In this document: in pieces, positions 38,190 to 49,934 of the stretch | How the letters are laid out: every line of letters begins with the position of its first letter | Numbering within the stretch: position 1 is the stretch's first letter | DNA from: Monoplex corrugatus | Taxonomy: Eukaryota; Mollusca; Gastropoda; Littorinimorpha; Ranellidae | NCBI GenBank assembly: GCA_030674185.1 | Contig: CM060312.1 | Location: 34,829,362-34,893,361 of the forward strand | DNA: 64,000 bases | Direction: 5' to 3' | Program-made: the position numbers and the translations under genes | Notes under the pieces: generated by a model | What the model saw: the letters and a program-made list of their open reading frames with translations, nothing else | Database searches by the model: none | What the model was told of the DNA's origin: nothing

Positions 38190-38376
38190 AAACAGGAATG
38201 CTGGAGGGAAAGAGAACACCAGGTAGACCCAGGGAGAAAATACATGTATTAGACGGACTTGCAGGGTGGCTGAAGACAGAGAGGTAGGGAGATGTACTTG
38301 CAGCGATAGGGGATAGATTCGTGTGGAGGGCCATGATCGCCAACGCCATACATGGCACATGATGATGATGATGATG
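38190..38376 (+). mobile_element. LINE-A 3' terminal fragment
   Basis: CTGGAGGGAAAGAGAACACC, GGTAGACCCAGGGAGAAAAT and GGAGGGCCATGATCGCCAAC correspond to the LEGKRTPGRPREK and RAMIANAM codons of other copies. It ends in six ATG units. Strongly 5'-truncated. Confidence 0.82.
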
Positions 38377-38699
38377 AAAAAGAAAGAAAAGTTTCCATTA
38401 AGCATCGAACACAGACATGGTTTACAGGATCTTTACATGCGTATTTGATGTTCAGCGTGCGTACACACACAAAGAGGGGTTTAGACACAAACATATCTGA
38501 TATGCATTAATGTTGATCTGGGAGATCGCAAAACTCAGCGCCTTTAAAACCCACCAGGCTTGAGATACCAGCGTAGGATCACACCCGAATTATTTTATTT
38601 TCTTTTTTTTTTTTTAGGATCATCGCACTCAGGGAGTAACCTTTGTGCTCACCTTTTTTTTTTTTTTTTTTTGTTTTGTTTTTGTTTTTGTTTTTCTAA

Positions 38700-39135
38700 G
38701 TCCCATTTTCTACGCCGCCTTAATTGCCACAGAAGCTGGCACAGTTTTTACAATGTAATGATGATGATGTCGATGAGGATGATAACCACGATGCTATGGA
38801 GTCGCATCTAGGATTGAGACTGCGTGACAGGGCTGTACTCTACCCTTACTGTTATAATGTATCCTGGCGTCAACCAGCCGAGAGATACAGCCACCCGCGG
38901 TGCTGGTGAGAACATTTGAACAACATTCTGAATGACGCATCCGTGAAGTCGATGAGACTCGACTGTGTGGGTCCCAGTCTTCCCAATAAACACATAACAC
39001 GCCCAACTCTGAGCAGGAGCCGGTTATTAAAGCCGAAAAATCCCACAATGATTTTTGAAGGGACTGATAGGGACTCGAACCCACAACCTTCCAGTCAGTA
39101 GTCCGTTGCGTTAACCACTACACCACGGCGACTGG
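38700..39135 (-). mobile_element. S3 long tRNA-derived SINE
   Basis: In the minus sense the head has a near-perfect A box (GTGGTGTAGTGGTTAACGC) and B box (GGTTCGAGTCCC). A body of about 360 bp then ends near AAAATGGGACTTAG. A second copy at 45030-45435 is colinear over the whole length, including CAGTCTTCCCAATGAGCC-type sequence, the CCAGGATAC block and the final GCTTCTGTGGC. Confidence 0.85.
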
Positions 39136-39472
39136 GAATCTGACGTCTTACTCACTTGACTCTTGCGCCCGTCATAGAGAAACACGACTGATATGAAAGA
39201 TTGTTATCTTTCGTTCCCTCGCCCTGTCCACCAGATTCCGGTGTAACAATGCATCATATAGGCTACATTTGCCGTCGTAATTATGTAGGTATGAGAAGTA
39301 CGGTACGGTTGATACGAAGGGTTTTAACACTTTCTCTCCTTCATCCTATCGATTAGCTTCATGCATAGCAACATTTCGGGTATATTTACCACACACACAC
39401 ACACACACTGTACACACACACACACACACACACACACTATAAATAATATATATATATATACATATATGTATG

Positions 39473-39589
39473 TAGTGGATAGGGTGAAGGAGTGAAAAGG
39501 TTCAAATCCTTCTGATAATCATACATCCCCTAAACTCGCATATGTAGGCTGAGCTTTTCCACCCATGTGTGTGTGTTTGTTGTGGTGTG

Positions 39590-39628
<39 letters not shown>

Positions 39629-39774
39629 TGTGTTGTGTGTGTGAAGTGTGTGTGTGTATTCATGGGTGAGAAGCACAGCCTACTTGAGTACACTTACATA
39701 TGCTAGTTTGAGGGATATATGATTGCTCAGATGGATTTGAACCTTTTCACTACTTCACCCTACCCACCACATTC
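39473..39774. mobile_element. Foldback element, ~95-bp arms around a GT array
   Basis: Left arm 39473-39567: GATAGGGTGAAGGAGTGAAA, AGGTTCAAATCC, GCATATGTAGGCTGAG, CCACCCATG. Right arm 39661-39774 is its inverted copy with scattered changes and one ~12-bp insertion. The loop is a GT array. Arm ends resemble those of the TTAA foldback family nearby. Confidence 0.75.
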
Positions 39775-39839
39775 CTGTGTAGCCACATTAGTCAATTCAT
39801 ATCAGTCGTTCAAATGTTTTAGCACTACTGACCATTGAC

Positions 39840-40015
39840 GTTAATCCTTTGACTCTCGCACCCAATCCACCAACTGCAAAAACTTAACCCTTTGACTCCC
39901 TCACCTCATCCACCAGCTTCCTGCAGGATACTGGTGAATAGGGTGAGGCAATCAAAGGGTTAAGTTTTCGCTTTGCTAGCTTGGTTGACAATTCAGGATG
40001 CGGAAGGTTAAAATC
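39840..40015. mobile_element. Foldback MITE, piggyBac-like, second full copy
   Basis: Begins TTAATCCTTTGACTC, has the inner palindrome CTCCCTCACCTCATCCACCA ... TGGTGAATAGGGTGAGGC around CTGCAG, shares TTTCGCTTTGCTAGCTTGG with the copy at 2416-2605, and ends GGTTAAAATCC. Isolated end fragments of the same type occur at 39222, 39326 and 40086, so this kilobase is a cluster. Confidence 0.65.
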
Positions 40016-40319
40016 CTTCTAGTGGCTATGCATGTCGCCTACATGTGCATGCATGGGTGGGGATGCACGTCGACATACATGAAGAACTTAATCCTTTCAC
40101 TCTTATCACCCTCTCCACCAGTTTCATGTTTCTTTGATAAAGATGATGTTTTGACTACAATAATCAACATCAGAAGTTTGCAAGATGATATGTATGGCCT
40201 GTAACATCAAAGGTTGATATCAAAACATGCATGCTAAATACGAATGTGGTTAGACAACAGTGCTGTCTCACAAAAAAACAAAAAAACTTCCTCGTTCCGT
40301 ATCCGTTTAATGTATACAT

Positions 40320-40502
40320 ACGTATCTCTCCGTCTTTCTATCTATCCTTCTATCTATCTGTTTGTCTATCTATCTATCGATCTATCTATTTATCCATCTA
40401 TCTGTCTGTCTCTATATCTAATACACATCTATCTATCACTATGTATCTATCTCTGTTGTCTGTCTGTCTGTTTACATGTATCTATCTATCTATCTACGCG
40501 CG

Positions 40503-40533
<31 letters not shown>

Positions 40534-40535
40534 AT
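40320..40535. repeat. (TCTA)n and (CG/CA)n microsatellites
   Basis: Imperfect TATC array 40325-40495 followed by CGCGCG and CA to 40532. Confidence 0.92.
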
Positions 40536-40824
40536 GCATGTTTACACGGGATGATCTGCACGATTGACTTTAATAAATATCAGACGATCAGTGCCGTGAT
40601 CGGTTGCAGAAGATGTTTACCTTTCATTATATTTTTTTTTACAGTATATGCAAGCATACAATAGGGTAATACAGTAAATTTGCTGTGAAAGACATTAACG
40701 TCAACAGTCCGTACAAAAACATTTAGACGATTGATATAAATATTTGTAAACAGCAATGGTGAATTGCAGAAAATACACACCTTCTGTGTACGTTTACAGC
40801 ACATACACAATTGATATCCGTCTT

Positions 40825-40950
40825 CAGACTTGTGGAACTTTATCTCTAAGAGTGAATTTCTGGGAAAGACTACCTCCAGTTTGGAATGGCCAGCGTTATG
40901 AGGGCGATGCCCATCTCCTTACCCTCACTGCTTTACCTTATATAACTTTA
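40825..40950 (-). mobile_element. S2 SINE body fragment
   Basis: The minus sense gives AAGGTAAAGCAGTGAGGGTA and GGGCATCGCCCTCATAACGC, as in other S2 copies. Confidence 0.6.
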
Positions 40951-41162
40951 AAGAAAGTTATGTATGTTATAAATTCACAGCTGAGTGTACTGGAGGCCCA
41001 ACGCAAAAAAAAGAAAAAATTCTCAAGCGAGATTTACACCACTCCAAAGCCGTGAGTAAGATTTGAAGGCAAGTGCCTCTCTCCCTCTAAGTCAACAAGC
41101 CCTCAAAGGCAACATAAACGATAAGATTGATAAAGTGCAGGCTTAGTTTGACTGGTGCAAAA

Positions 41163-41164
<2 letters not shown>

Positions 41165-41222
<58 letters not shown>
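41165..41222. repeat. (GA)29 microsatellite
   Basis: Uninterrupted GA array directly preceding an L2-like LINE fragment. Confidence 0.95.
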
Positions 41223-41225
<3 letters not shown>

Positions 41226-41244
41226 GACACTCTTTCTATGCAGA

Positions 41245-41965
41245 AGTTTCCAGACCTGCTAATTGTGCTACTATCAGATTCGGCGCATTTATTACATTCG
41301 AAGATACCTTTCAACTGAGGCTGCATCTAAGCTTGTGACATCTCTCATTTTGTGTCGTTTTGATTACTGTAATGCTCTCTTATCTAGGCTGCCAGCTTCT
41401 TCTCTCTTCTGTCTGCAACGCATACAAAATAGAGCTGCTTGTCTTATCCTCAGAAAGAAAAAGTTTGATCATGTCAGTCATCTCCTTCGCTCTCTACATT
41501 GGTTGCCTGTTTTAAACGGAATTGAATGTAAGCCGAACACTAATCTATTCATCAATCTGCTCCATCCTATCTTTGTGACAGCATCAATATTTGCACTCCA
41601 ACTCGCATCTTGCGCTCAGCTTTAGATACTCTTTCCCTTTAGGTTCCAAGATTTAAATTGTCAACTGTTGGCTAGGGATTCTTTTCCTGTCTCAGGACCG
41701 TCAGCCTGGAATAGACTTCCGTTCTCCCTTCGCCAAACACCTACCCTTTACGCAATTTAAAATTCCACCTCTTTTTCCCCGACAATGAATTAGGCCTACT
41801 GCCTCTTTTCCTTCGATTTGTGTAGGTCTTTTTAGTAGGCTATATTGTATGTAGTCTGCGTTGACTGCACGCGTATGTCTGGTGCGTACGTGCGCTTTGA
41901 TTTGAACCGTCAAAATTTGGCACCATATAAATAGGCCTACTATTATTACTATTCTTAAATTGAGG
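41245..41965 (+). mobile_element. L2/CR1-like LINE C-terminal fragment
   Basis: RT thumb and C-terminal region: YLSTEAASKLVTSLILCRFD, YCNALLSRLPASS, RIQNRAACLILRKKKFDHV and LLRSLHWLPV at 41300-41515, then broken frames containing a SAWNRLPF-like block near 41705. The 3' end has CACCATATAAATAGG and ACTATTATTACTATT, similar to the ATATAAATA-(ATT)n end of the LINE at 46.5-48.4 kb. 5'-truncated before the YxDD motif. Confidence 0.82.
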
Positions 41966-42239
41966 GGGGGGGGGGGGGAGGGGAGAGAGAGAGAGAGAGG
42001 AGAGGAAAGAGATGAAAGAAAGGCCGAATCTGGTCGATGGGAGACAACCAAAGTTTAGAAGAGGTTGTAGATCTAAAAGTAGTTGCGTCCCCTCACTAGT
42101 AACTCGTCACGCGCTTGGCAAGCCTTTGTAGAGTAATGTAGTAGTAGTAGTAGTACTGAGGGCTGGCTCGTAGCCTAGGCCTTCTGGCCTTTTAAACGCC
42201 CTATCTTTTTTGTTTACGCTTTCTTCATCGGGATCTGAA

Positions 42240-43780
42240 AAGCATGCCTTAATATTCATACTTGAGCAAATCTGCTTCAGTCTATTTTTTTAAATAAAAT
42301 TTTGAATTCTGTGTTATCGTCCAGGAAATTTTTGAATTTGTTAATGTGTTAGTAAATTTAATTTCAAAAGGAATTTTATTCCACAATTTAACAATTCTGT
42401 TAGAAAAACCAAAACGCTCTTGTGTTAGTATTTCTGTGTTAACAAATATTTTACCTTCAGCATTCCTTGTTATACTCAGAGCCTGGAATTGCTCAGGAAA
42501 AAAAAAAAAGGAAACTTCTAGGGGGGTCCGGGGGCATGCTCCCCCGGAAAATTTTTAAAATCAAGACTAAAATCTGTGCATTCTGAGGCATTCTGGAGAC
42601 AAATTTAAAGGCATCTAACACACTGAAAATCACAATGAATATGAGTCAAAAGAGTATTTAATAAACATTGGGCACAAGATCAGGATCCATCATACACAGC
42701 AGATCGTTTCAGTGTGTTCATACACAGACATATTCATCAAAACTAGCTAGAAGGCTTATCGCGAAAAATATTTTTTTGCGCGATTTTTGATTTTGATTTC
42801 CGCGGAAATCCTCGTTTCCGCGACGAATTCCAGGCTCTGCATACTAGCTTGTGGAAAGGAAAAAAATGTTTCAACTGATAGCTTATCCATCCCATTCATT
42901 ATTTTGTATACCTGTATTAAATCCCCCCTACCTTTCAGTGAATGAAGTTTTAAAAACTTAAGCATTTCTTCATAACTCATATTTTTACACTCTATAAGCA
43001 ACCTAGTTGCCCTTCTTTGTACATTTTCAATCATTTTTGACTGTCTTATCAAATACGGATTCCAAACAACACTTGCGTATTCTAAATGTGGTCTAACAAA
43101 AGCCTTATACAACATTAAAAATGTATGTTTATTCATGTACAAAAATGTTCTTTTGATAATTCCTATCATTTGGTTAGCCCTATTTGCTACTCTTTTAATG
43201 TGCAGGTCAAAGGATAATTCACTATCAAATGTAACTCCAAGTCTTTCTCCTTTTCACACACACTAATTTTCTGTACATCATTTCCAATTTTCATGAAATA
43301 CTCTCGTCTAATATTCTTCTTACCAACATGCATTACATGGCATTTTGAAACATTAAAATATAAATTCCAAGTATCTGACCAGTTTTGTAGTATTAGCAAG
43401 TCCTGTTGAATTAAATTAACATTGGCAACCTTGTCATATAGTTTTGTATCGTCAGCAAATATTTTGCAAGTACAGTGCAGTGAATCAGGTAAGTCATTTA
43501 TAAATACTGTAAACAAGATTGGACCCAGTACACTGCCCTGAGGGATCCGCTTTTTACTTTTGTTTCTTCTGATTCAGCATTTCCTACCTTTACCCTCTGC
43601 TTTCGATCATACAAAAAATTTTTGATCCATTTGAGTGTATTTCCTGTAATACCATAAGATGCTAATTTTATGAGCAGTCTTTTGTGAGGTACAGAATCAA
43701 AAGCTTTCTAAAATCAAGATACACGATATCAAAGGGTCCCCATTGTCCATCATATTGGTGAAATCCTCATAACTTCTAAT
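42240..43780 (-). mobile_element. CR1-like LINE, interrupted by a hAT MITE
   Basis: Minus strand. From the 5' side: FDSVPHKRLLIKLASYGITG near 43650-43700 (frameshifted), RIPQGSVLGPILFTVFINDL at 43490-43545, active site CKIFADDTKLYDKV at about 43435-43475, YKAFVRPHLEYASVVWNPYL near 43040-43110, QRRATRLLI, then LKFLKLHSLKGRGDLIQVYK. The C-terminus resumes past the insertion at 42300-42475 with KIFVNTEILTQERFGFSNRI and LWNKIPFEIK. FADD replaces YADD. 5'-truncated within RT; several shifts. Pseudogene. Confidence 0.88.
42477..42839. mobile_element. hAT-type MITE, 363 bp, inside the CR1 LINE
   Basis: Perfect 14-bp terminal inverted repeats: CAGAGCCTGGAATT at 42477-42490 and AATTCCAGGCTCTG at 42826-42839. 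Interior features include GGGGGGTCCGGGGGCATGC and CTCCCCCGGAAAATTTT. Flanks TATACT (left) and CATACTAG (right) fit an 8-bp duplication of YATACTAG if the left copy lost two bases. hAT elements make 8-bp duplications. It splits the LINE C-terminal frame, so it inserted later. Confidence 0.85.
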
Positions 43781-43794
43781 AATAAGGTAGGGGC

Positions 43795-43990
43795 ATGTAA
43801 TCACGTTTTATTTGTTCCCATTGGGTTGATCACGCTCGCACAATTCCGTATACGCCCACCTGCATCAGCCATATCAGTATAGACACCATTCATGTAGGCC
43901 CTATTCCATCGGATTGATCACGCTGCACAATTCGTATACGCCCACCTACATCAGCCCATGATCATGTATAAGACACCATCTCATGTAGGC
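43795..43990. repeat. Two-copy ~95-bp tandem duplication
   Basis: Both copies contain TTGATCACGCT, GTATACGCCCACCT, CATCAGCC and CATGTAGGCCCTATT, with small indels. Confidence 0.85.
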
Positions 43991-44489
43991 CCTATTGTCA
44001 GTGGATTCAGAATTCATGCCATGTAACCCACATAATTATTTGGTTTCTTTTTTTGTTTTTAAGCTTATTTCTACGTCCACCTACAATACCCTTAAGTCAT
44101 ATTTTCTTACATACCGGTACTGACAACATTATCTACACTGTTAGTATGTGATACTGTTTCACTTTAGTTGTTTGACATTTTTCATTACTTTATTTCTTTG
44201 TTATTTCTTTATTGTTTCTTTTGACTGTATTTATTACTAAGACTCTTTTACCGAGCATAGGGCTGCAGCAGCACTATATCAGCGGATTTGGTTCTGGGCA
44301 GTTCTTTTCACTTTGGCCAATGTCCATCCACTGCCTTGTCCGCGTTATCTGTACACAAAAGATTTGTCCCGGACTAGCTAGCTGAAGACTTTCACCAGTC
44401 AGTTACAGGCCCCATAGGAGAGGAATTCTCTTGGGTCAAGTTGATTTACTGTTATAGTTTCTGTAAAAAACAGTTTTCTCGGACGAGGT

Positions 44490-44640
44490 AATTATTAGCA
44501 CAGTACCCAACTCCCAGCCTGGAGGACCAGGGATTGTTCTTTGCCTCATTTCAACCCTTTGACATGTTGGGTTTGAATGGTCCAACCAGAAGCTGAAGTT
44601 TCTGCTGGCATAGGCCTACTTCCCAGGATCATTAAAACAC
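44490..44640. repeat. Dispersed repeat, copy 1 of 2
   Basis: CCCAACTCCCAGCCTGGAGG through AGAAGCTGAAGTTTCTGCTG and GGCATAGGCC resembles 59700-59820 (GCCCAACTACAACCCATTGG, AAGCTGAAGCTACTGCTGGC). Probably a SINE-type repeat; family unknown. Confidence 0.4.
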
Positions 44641-44759
44641 ACAAACTTTCTGACAACAGCAATCCACAACGTTTGTTTTAAACAATAATAACAATAACAG
44701 AACAATATAACATGGACACGCTCGCACACAAAAATATGCACATGCAAGTGTTGACGCAC

Positions 44760-44935
44760 ATATCATTTTTCTGTATTTTATTTCTGAATCAAAGGACTGA
44801 TGGACATAGATCAAATGACTGAATAAATAAAATGTACAGCAATGTTGATAGACATTCCCAAATGAACTTCAGTTGCAGGCATGAAGTGGTATCAGCCAAC
44901 ATTTGTAGGAGAAACATTACCAGTCCTTGGATGAT
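44760..44935 (-). other. Probable 3'UTR terminal exon of the TOM6-like gene
   Basis: A strong minus-strand acceptor (TCTTTTTCTTTCTGTGCAG) ends at 44936. Downstream is noncoding sequence and a canonical AATAAA at 44782-44777. The donor GTAAGTCC at 49904 just past the stop of the TOM6-like coding exon would join to it. This linkage is inferred; the exon could belong to another transcript. Confidence 0.4.
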
Positions 44936-45029
44936 CTGCACAGAAAGAAAAAGACACTCAACTGCAGAATGGCAGTATAAAACGATATAATTAAGTATAA
45001 TTTTATGGTTATAAAAATAGAGGATTTTG

Positions 45030-45435
45030 GATCCCATTTTCTATGCCATCTGATGGCCACAGAAGCCGGGACAGTTTTGACAATGCTATGTTGAGAATGG
45101 TAATGAGGATGATAATCATGTTGCTATGAAGTTCTCTCTAGGATTGAGACTGTATCACAAGAGTTGTAGGCTACTCTATGCTTACGATCAAAATATAGCC
45201 TGGCATCAACCAGGCCTGAGAGATAAAGACACCTATGGTGCTGGTCAAGAGATTTGAGCAATACTCTCAGTGATGTGTCCCTGAAGTTGATTAGGCTTGA
45301 CTGTATGGTCTCAGTCTTCCCAATGAGCCACAGCTCTAGTTAGCAGCTGGCTTGGGCCAAAAAGTCCCATGTTTTTCATGGGACAATCTTTCAATCAGTA
45401 GTCCACTGCCCTAAACCCTACACCATAGCAACTGT
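45030..45435 (-). mobile_element. S3 long tRNA-derived SINE, second copy
   Basis: Colinear with 38700-39135. It lies within the proposed last intron of the TOM6-like gene. The head is more diverged (GTAGGGTTTAGGGCAGTGGA region), so internal promoter function is doubtful. Confidence 0.82.
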
Positions 45436-45439
45436 TAAC

Positions 45440-46402
45440 CAGTTAGGCCTACTATCTTTTCCCTTGATGAATATAACACTGCAAATTTACGCACCGACTT
45501 GTCCGATACGAGCATTAACCTTCAATGTACACAGTAAACAAAAATGATTGAAAGGTTTACTTTAAAAAAAAACAACCTCCATCCCCACAATTCACTTAAG
45601 AGAATGCATTCCGAACAGTTAATATGGAAACTATGTAGGCCTAGTCTTTAAATCTTTCACACTAACAATGCCTCAGCCTGACAGTAGCTTGGAAACATCC
45701 ATTCGTGTCACTTTGCAAAACAATTTGCTTTGCCCCAGGTCACCACAGGCTGGCCTATTCTCTCTAACCATGAAGAGTCAGAATCTCTCTCAGTCAGCTA
45801 AGTCAAGAAGGGTTCACAAAACATCTGTACCAATTGCTGCAAAAAAACCCACCAAAAGGCCTGTGGTGTGCATGTGTGAGTCACTGTATGACTGCGTGAC
45901 ATGTGTGTGAAACACCATGTGAGCCTTTTTCCTGTGACCATAGTGGCTAATCTATGCCTGTATTTGCCTGTCAAAATATTTTCTTCAGTTTTACATTTAT
46001 AAGTAAATGGCAGCATGTTTGTCAGCTGGATTAAATTTGTATGAAAATGTAAAAAAAAAATTGTAAAAAAAGAATAATACTGAATGTTTTGCATTTAACA
46101 AAACTTATGTAGGCCTATGTATATACTTACACTCAAGAAATTACACTCAGCACATGCATCATAGTCTGTCAATTTCCTGTGTTTTGGCCCTGACCCTCTT
46201 CATGATAAAACAATCATAATATGGCATGACCACTTTCACACTGCAGAATTCATCTCGCTTCTCCCAAGACATATTTTGGTTCCCCTCTTCCCAGTTATCA
46301 CTACTCAAAAACATTTTGTCACTTCATATCAGTCTTTTCTCTTATTCCATCAAACAATAGGGACATTTTGCTGTTTTTCTCCCAATTTTTGTATTCATTG
46401 AT
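45440..46402. other. No gene recognised (intron-like)
   Basis: Contains several TAGGCCTA palindromes and no recognisable coding sequence. The frame at 45668-45910 has no known domain. Confidence 0.3.
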
Positions 46403-46469
46403 ATTTGTTCTATGTGCTTGAGAAAGGCCAGCATGCCGAAATTTGCACCTGTCTTGTCTTGTTGAACTG

Positions 46470-46475
<6 letters not shown>
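46403..46475 (+). repeat. GGCC-palindrome repeat, third copy
   Basis: TGAGAAAGGCCAGCATGCCG, AAATTTGCACC and TGTCTTGTCTTGTTGAACTG match, in sense orientation, the repeats at 1-150 and 51535-51755. It directly abuts the (ATT)n tail of the next LINE. Confidence 0.55.
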
Positions 46476-46500
<25 letters not shown>

Positions 46501-46800
46501 TATTTTATTTATATAGCGCAAAATCTTGACAAAATCAAATCTAAGCGCTGAGCGTATTACATGCATACATACCTACATACATATGAGCGTATACATGCAT
46601 ACATACATGCTTACATACATAAATCTAAGCTGAGCGTATACATGCATACATACATACATACATAAATCTAAGCGTATACATACATACATACATACATACA
46701 TACGTACGCACATGCATACATAATAATTACAATATTTATATAGCGCAAATCTCGACAAAATCAAATCCAAGCGCCGAAAAGACACACACGCACACACGCA

Positions 46801-46896
<96 letters not shown>

Positions 46897-48395
46897 TGGC
46901 CACAAATGGGGAGAAAAGAATAAAAGCAATAAAAGCAAGAATAAAACCAATGGAAAACCACAGAGAGCACATCATATACAATTATATATTAAAACAAAGT
47001 GATTCCCCTCCGAGCGGAGACAGGCTGCAGAGGGGGGTTGAGTGAGGTTAGGATTTTATGCAGAGGAGAAAAGGTGAGTTTTGAGAGCGGACTTGAAGGA
47101 GGCAAAAGTAGGTTGCTGACGGACTGAGAGAGGAAGTTTGTTCCAGGAGAGTGGACCAGAAACAGAGAAGGCTCGTGGACCATAGGTATTGAGCTTAGTG
47201 CGTGGAAAGCGAAAAGTCAGAGGATCGGAGGCAGAGCGGAGGGTACGTGAGGGAACATAGATCTCAAGTAGGCTTGACAGGTAATCGGGGGCTGCGTTAT
47301 TGAGGCTTTTGTAGCACATGGTGTCTAGTTTGTACTGTATACGCTTTGATACAGGGAGCCAGTGAAGTTGTGCCAGGAGAGGAGATATGTGGTCAGCTTT
47401 TTTCTTTTTGAGTACAAGGCGTACAGCATTGTTTTGAATGCGCTGTAGGATGTGAATGGTGGAGGCAGGAAGACCAGACAGGAGTGAATTGCAATAGTCA
47501 ATGCGAGACATTATGAAGGAGAGAACGAGTTTTGCAGTTGTTTCGACAGAGAGATACTTCCTGATCAGGCTTATACGATGGAGATGATAGTAGCAAGATC
47601 TGGCAGTTTGAGAAACAAAGTTGTTCATGGACAGGGTAGAGTCAATGCAGACACCAAGGTTTTTAGCTGAATCAGAAATTGGGACTGATGTGTTACATAA
47701 TGGGAGAGAAAGAGGAGGCAGCTGGGAAAGTTTCTGACGGGTGCCAATGAGGATAGCTTCTGTCTTGTCGTCATTAAGCTGAAGTCTATTGTGTGTCATC
47801 CAGTTCTTAATGTCCGAGTAACACTCAGTGGTGCGAGTCAACAGGCGCTGTATATTATCAGGTGAGTCACTATCTTGAAGTTGGGTGTCATCAGCATAGA
47901 AGTGGTGTTTTATAGAGTGGGAGTTGATGATGGTGGACAGGGGGGAGGTATAAAGAGTGAAAAGAACAGGGCCAAGGACAGATCCTTGTGGAACACCACA
48001 GGTCAGGTATGCAGGTTGAGAGTAAGTGCCATTGATGAGAACAGTTTGTTTTCTGTTTGATAAATACGAAGTGAAAAAGGAGAGAGCAATGTCAGAGATG
48101 CCAAAAGTATGATGAAGTCTAGAAAGGAGAATACCATGGTCAATGGTATCGAAAGCTGCAGACAGATCAAGGAGTGTGAGGAGAGAGACTTTGCCAGTAT
48201 CAGTTGCAAGGAGGAGATTGTTGAGAATGTGTAGTAGGGCAGTTTCAGAGCTATGGCACTGGCGGTAGGCTGACTGGAAAGGATTGAGGAGATTGTTGGC
48301 AGACAGGTGAGAGTTCAGCTGGTTGAGGAGACTTTTTCAAGGAGTTTTGACAAGAAAGAGAGATTAGAGATAGGCCTGTAATTTTTCAGTGAAAC
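46476..48395 (-). mobile_element. L2/CR1-like LINE, 5'-truncated
   Basis: Minus strand. NYRPISNLSFLSKLLEKV at the truncated 5' end (48340-48385), DLSAAFDTIDHGILLSRL near 48120-48180, GVPQGSVLGPVLFTLYTSPL near 47960, active site HHFYADDTQL near 47900. A 261-codon open frame (47056-47841) has YLSVETTAKLVLSFIMSRID, HISPLLAQLHWLPV, GPLSWNKLPLSVRQ and ends THLFSSA. The 3' UTR has GCGCTATATAAATA and an (ATT)n tail (46476-46500). The UTR end is duplicated (46500 and 46735), separated by CATA and CA arrays. The frame is remarkably well kept, but a stop separates the YADD segment from the C-terminus. Confidence 0.9.
46563..46895. repeat. (CATA)n and (CA)n expansions in a LINE 3' UTR
   Basis: CATA-type repeats 46563-46722 and CGCA/CA arrays 46783-46892. 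Confidence 0.92.
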
Positions 48396-48845
48396 TCTGT
48401 TATAGTGAGAGCGGACGGCCCAGGCACATTTTCTCGCTATTGCCGAGTTCTCGTTATTCCCAAGTGACGAATTTACCAAGGGAAACAAAGGGAAATAATC
48501 TTGGCACCGGCGCCGTCGATGTGTTCATAATTAATCGATAGTGTCCCTTGATTACACACCGCACAAGGACGCGCCTTTCGTTGTTTTTCTTTGTTACCGG
48601 CCACCACGAGATGTGCCCTACCGGGAACTTGACGACGAGGTGGGGGTGGGGCGAGTGGCGAGAACTTTTGTGACCAGGAAGGATAGAAAATCTCTTGTTA
48701 TTACCGAGATGATTATCCACTAACTCTCGTTAAACCCAATGGTTTATTCTTAAAGATTAAGAAGGATAAAAAATGGGGATTGAAAAATGTCTCGTTACTA
48801 CAGTGTTCTCGTTATTACAGTTGTTATTAATGGACTCCATTGTAT
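48396..48845. mobile_element. Possible pogo/Tigger-type MITE
   Basis: The left end, CAGTGAAACTCTGTTATAG, resembles pogo/Tigger terminal repeats. The right end read inward, CAATGGAGTCCATTAATAAC then TAACGAGAAC, is a weaker match. Both ends contain CTCGTTATT-type motifs. A TA follows the right end, but the left end abuts the truncated LINE so the target site cannot be checked. No transposase. Confidence 0.4.
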
Positions 48846-49904
48846 TCTGATTCATTCTATTTTCATGTTTTCCGGCTCCTGTGTGCCAGAACACAGGCAA
48901 CTGCAAGAGTTTTGGATTATTTTGTCCTTTGTAACATCCATGACACTGGATTACATGGAATGTCTTCACAATGAAGAGATTTTGCCACTGTTTTACATAG
49001 AATCTGTGCAATGTTTGTAAACTTGCACTGAATTTTATTTCTTGTTTTCCATGTTTTTGTCCTCAAGGTATGCGGATGGCTGTAATGTGTGATGAATGTA
49101 ATGATGGACCGAGTGAATGCTTCCACATCCTAACTTTCTATTACATATAGAGAGAAACTTTTCATGACAGAATAAATGCATTATGCACTGAAGCTCATGA
49201 TATCAAGGACAGAATTATATGTGCTTAATATCTGGACACACCGAACAGAATGCTTTGTTCATTATAATATCTGTAACATCATGGTAGCTATCGACCAAAG
49301 TGCGTTTCAACAACAACAAAAATCTAATTCTCAACATCGAACACTTTCAAAAAAAACAAGAACTAGGATGATATGAGACTTTTATTTCTCAGCCTCAGAG
49401 CCCATTTTTACTGACCAACTTTTGGCACAGGCTCATAATACTAATTACTGGGATAATCATATGGGCTTAGTTTGGGTTTCCAGAGAGTGAGTGTTATTCT
49501 GTCTTTGTGTATTATTTTGCCTGACTGTCATTCTGATTCATGATTTCAAAAGGAACAGTCAAGAAAATCAAACCTGGGTGGAGGTGAATGGCAGGTGAGG
49601 GGGGGGGGGGGGGGGGGGGGGGCAGGACCTATAAGAAACTGATGTCATCAGAAACAGAAGGTCAGAACTGTTGGAACATTAAAATTTAAGGTGGACTTCT
49701 TGCAAAGATATAAGCAGGGCTGAAATTTGTCAGTCACAAATGGCAGCCTAAGAACAGAAAATTAGCAAAAGAAGTAAAAAACTGATATGGGTTTTTAATA
49801 TATGTATCCCCCAGTGTTGGTATTAAAAAAATTTTGCTGGACCACACCATGACTTACTACTTCTACTCATGATATGATGAAAACTTTAAAGTATATGGAC
49901 TTAC
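48846..49904. other. Intron-like DNA; 24-G tract at 49599-49622
   Basis: No coding sequence recognised. A run of about 24 G at 49599-49622 could form a quadruplex. The minus-strand donor GTAAGTCC (49904) marks the right limit of this intron-like stretch. Confidence 0.4.
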
Positions 49905-49934
49905 CATGTACAAATTAATAGCCTTGCACTAAGG

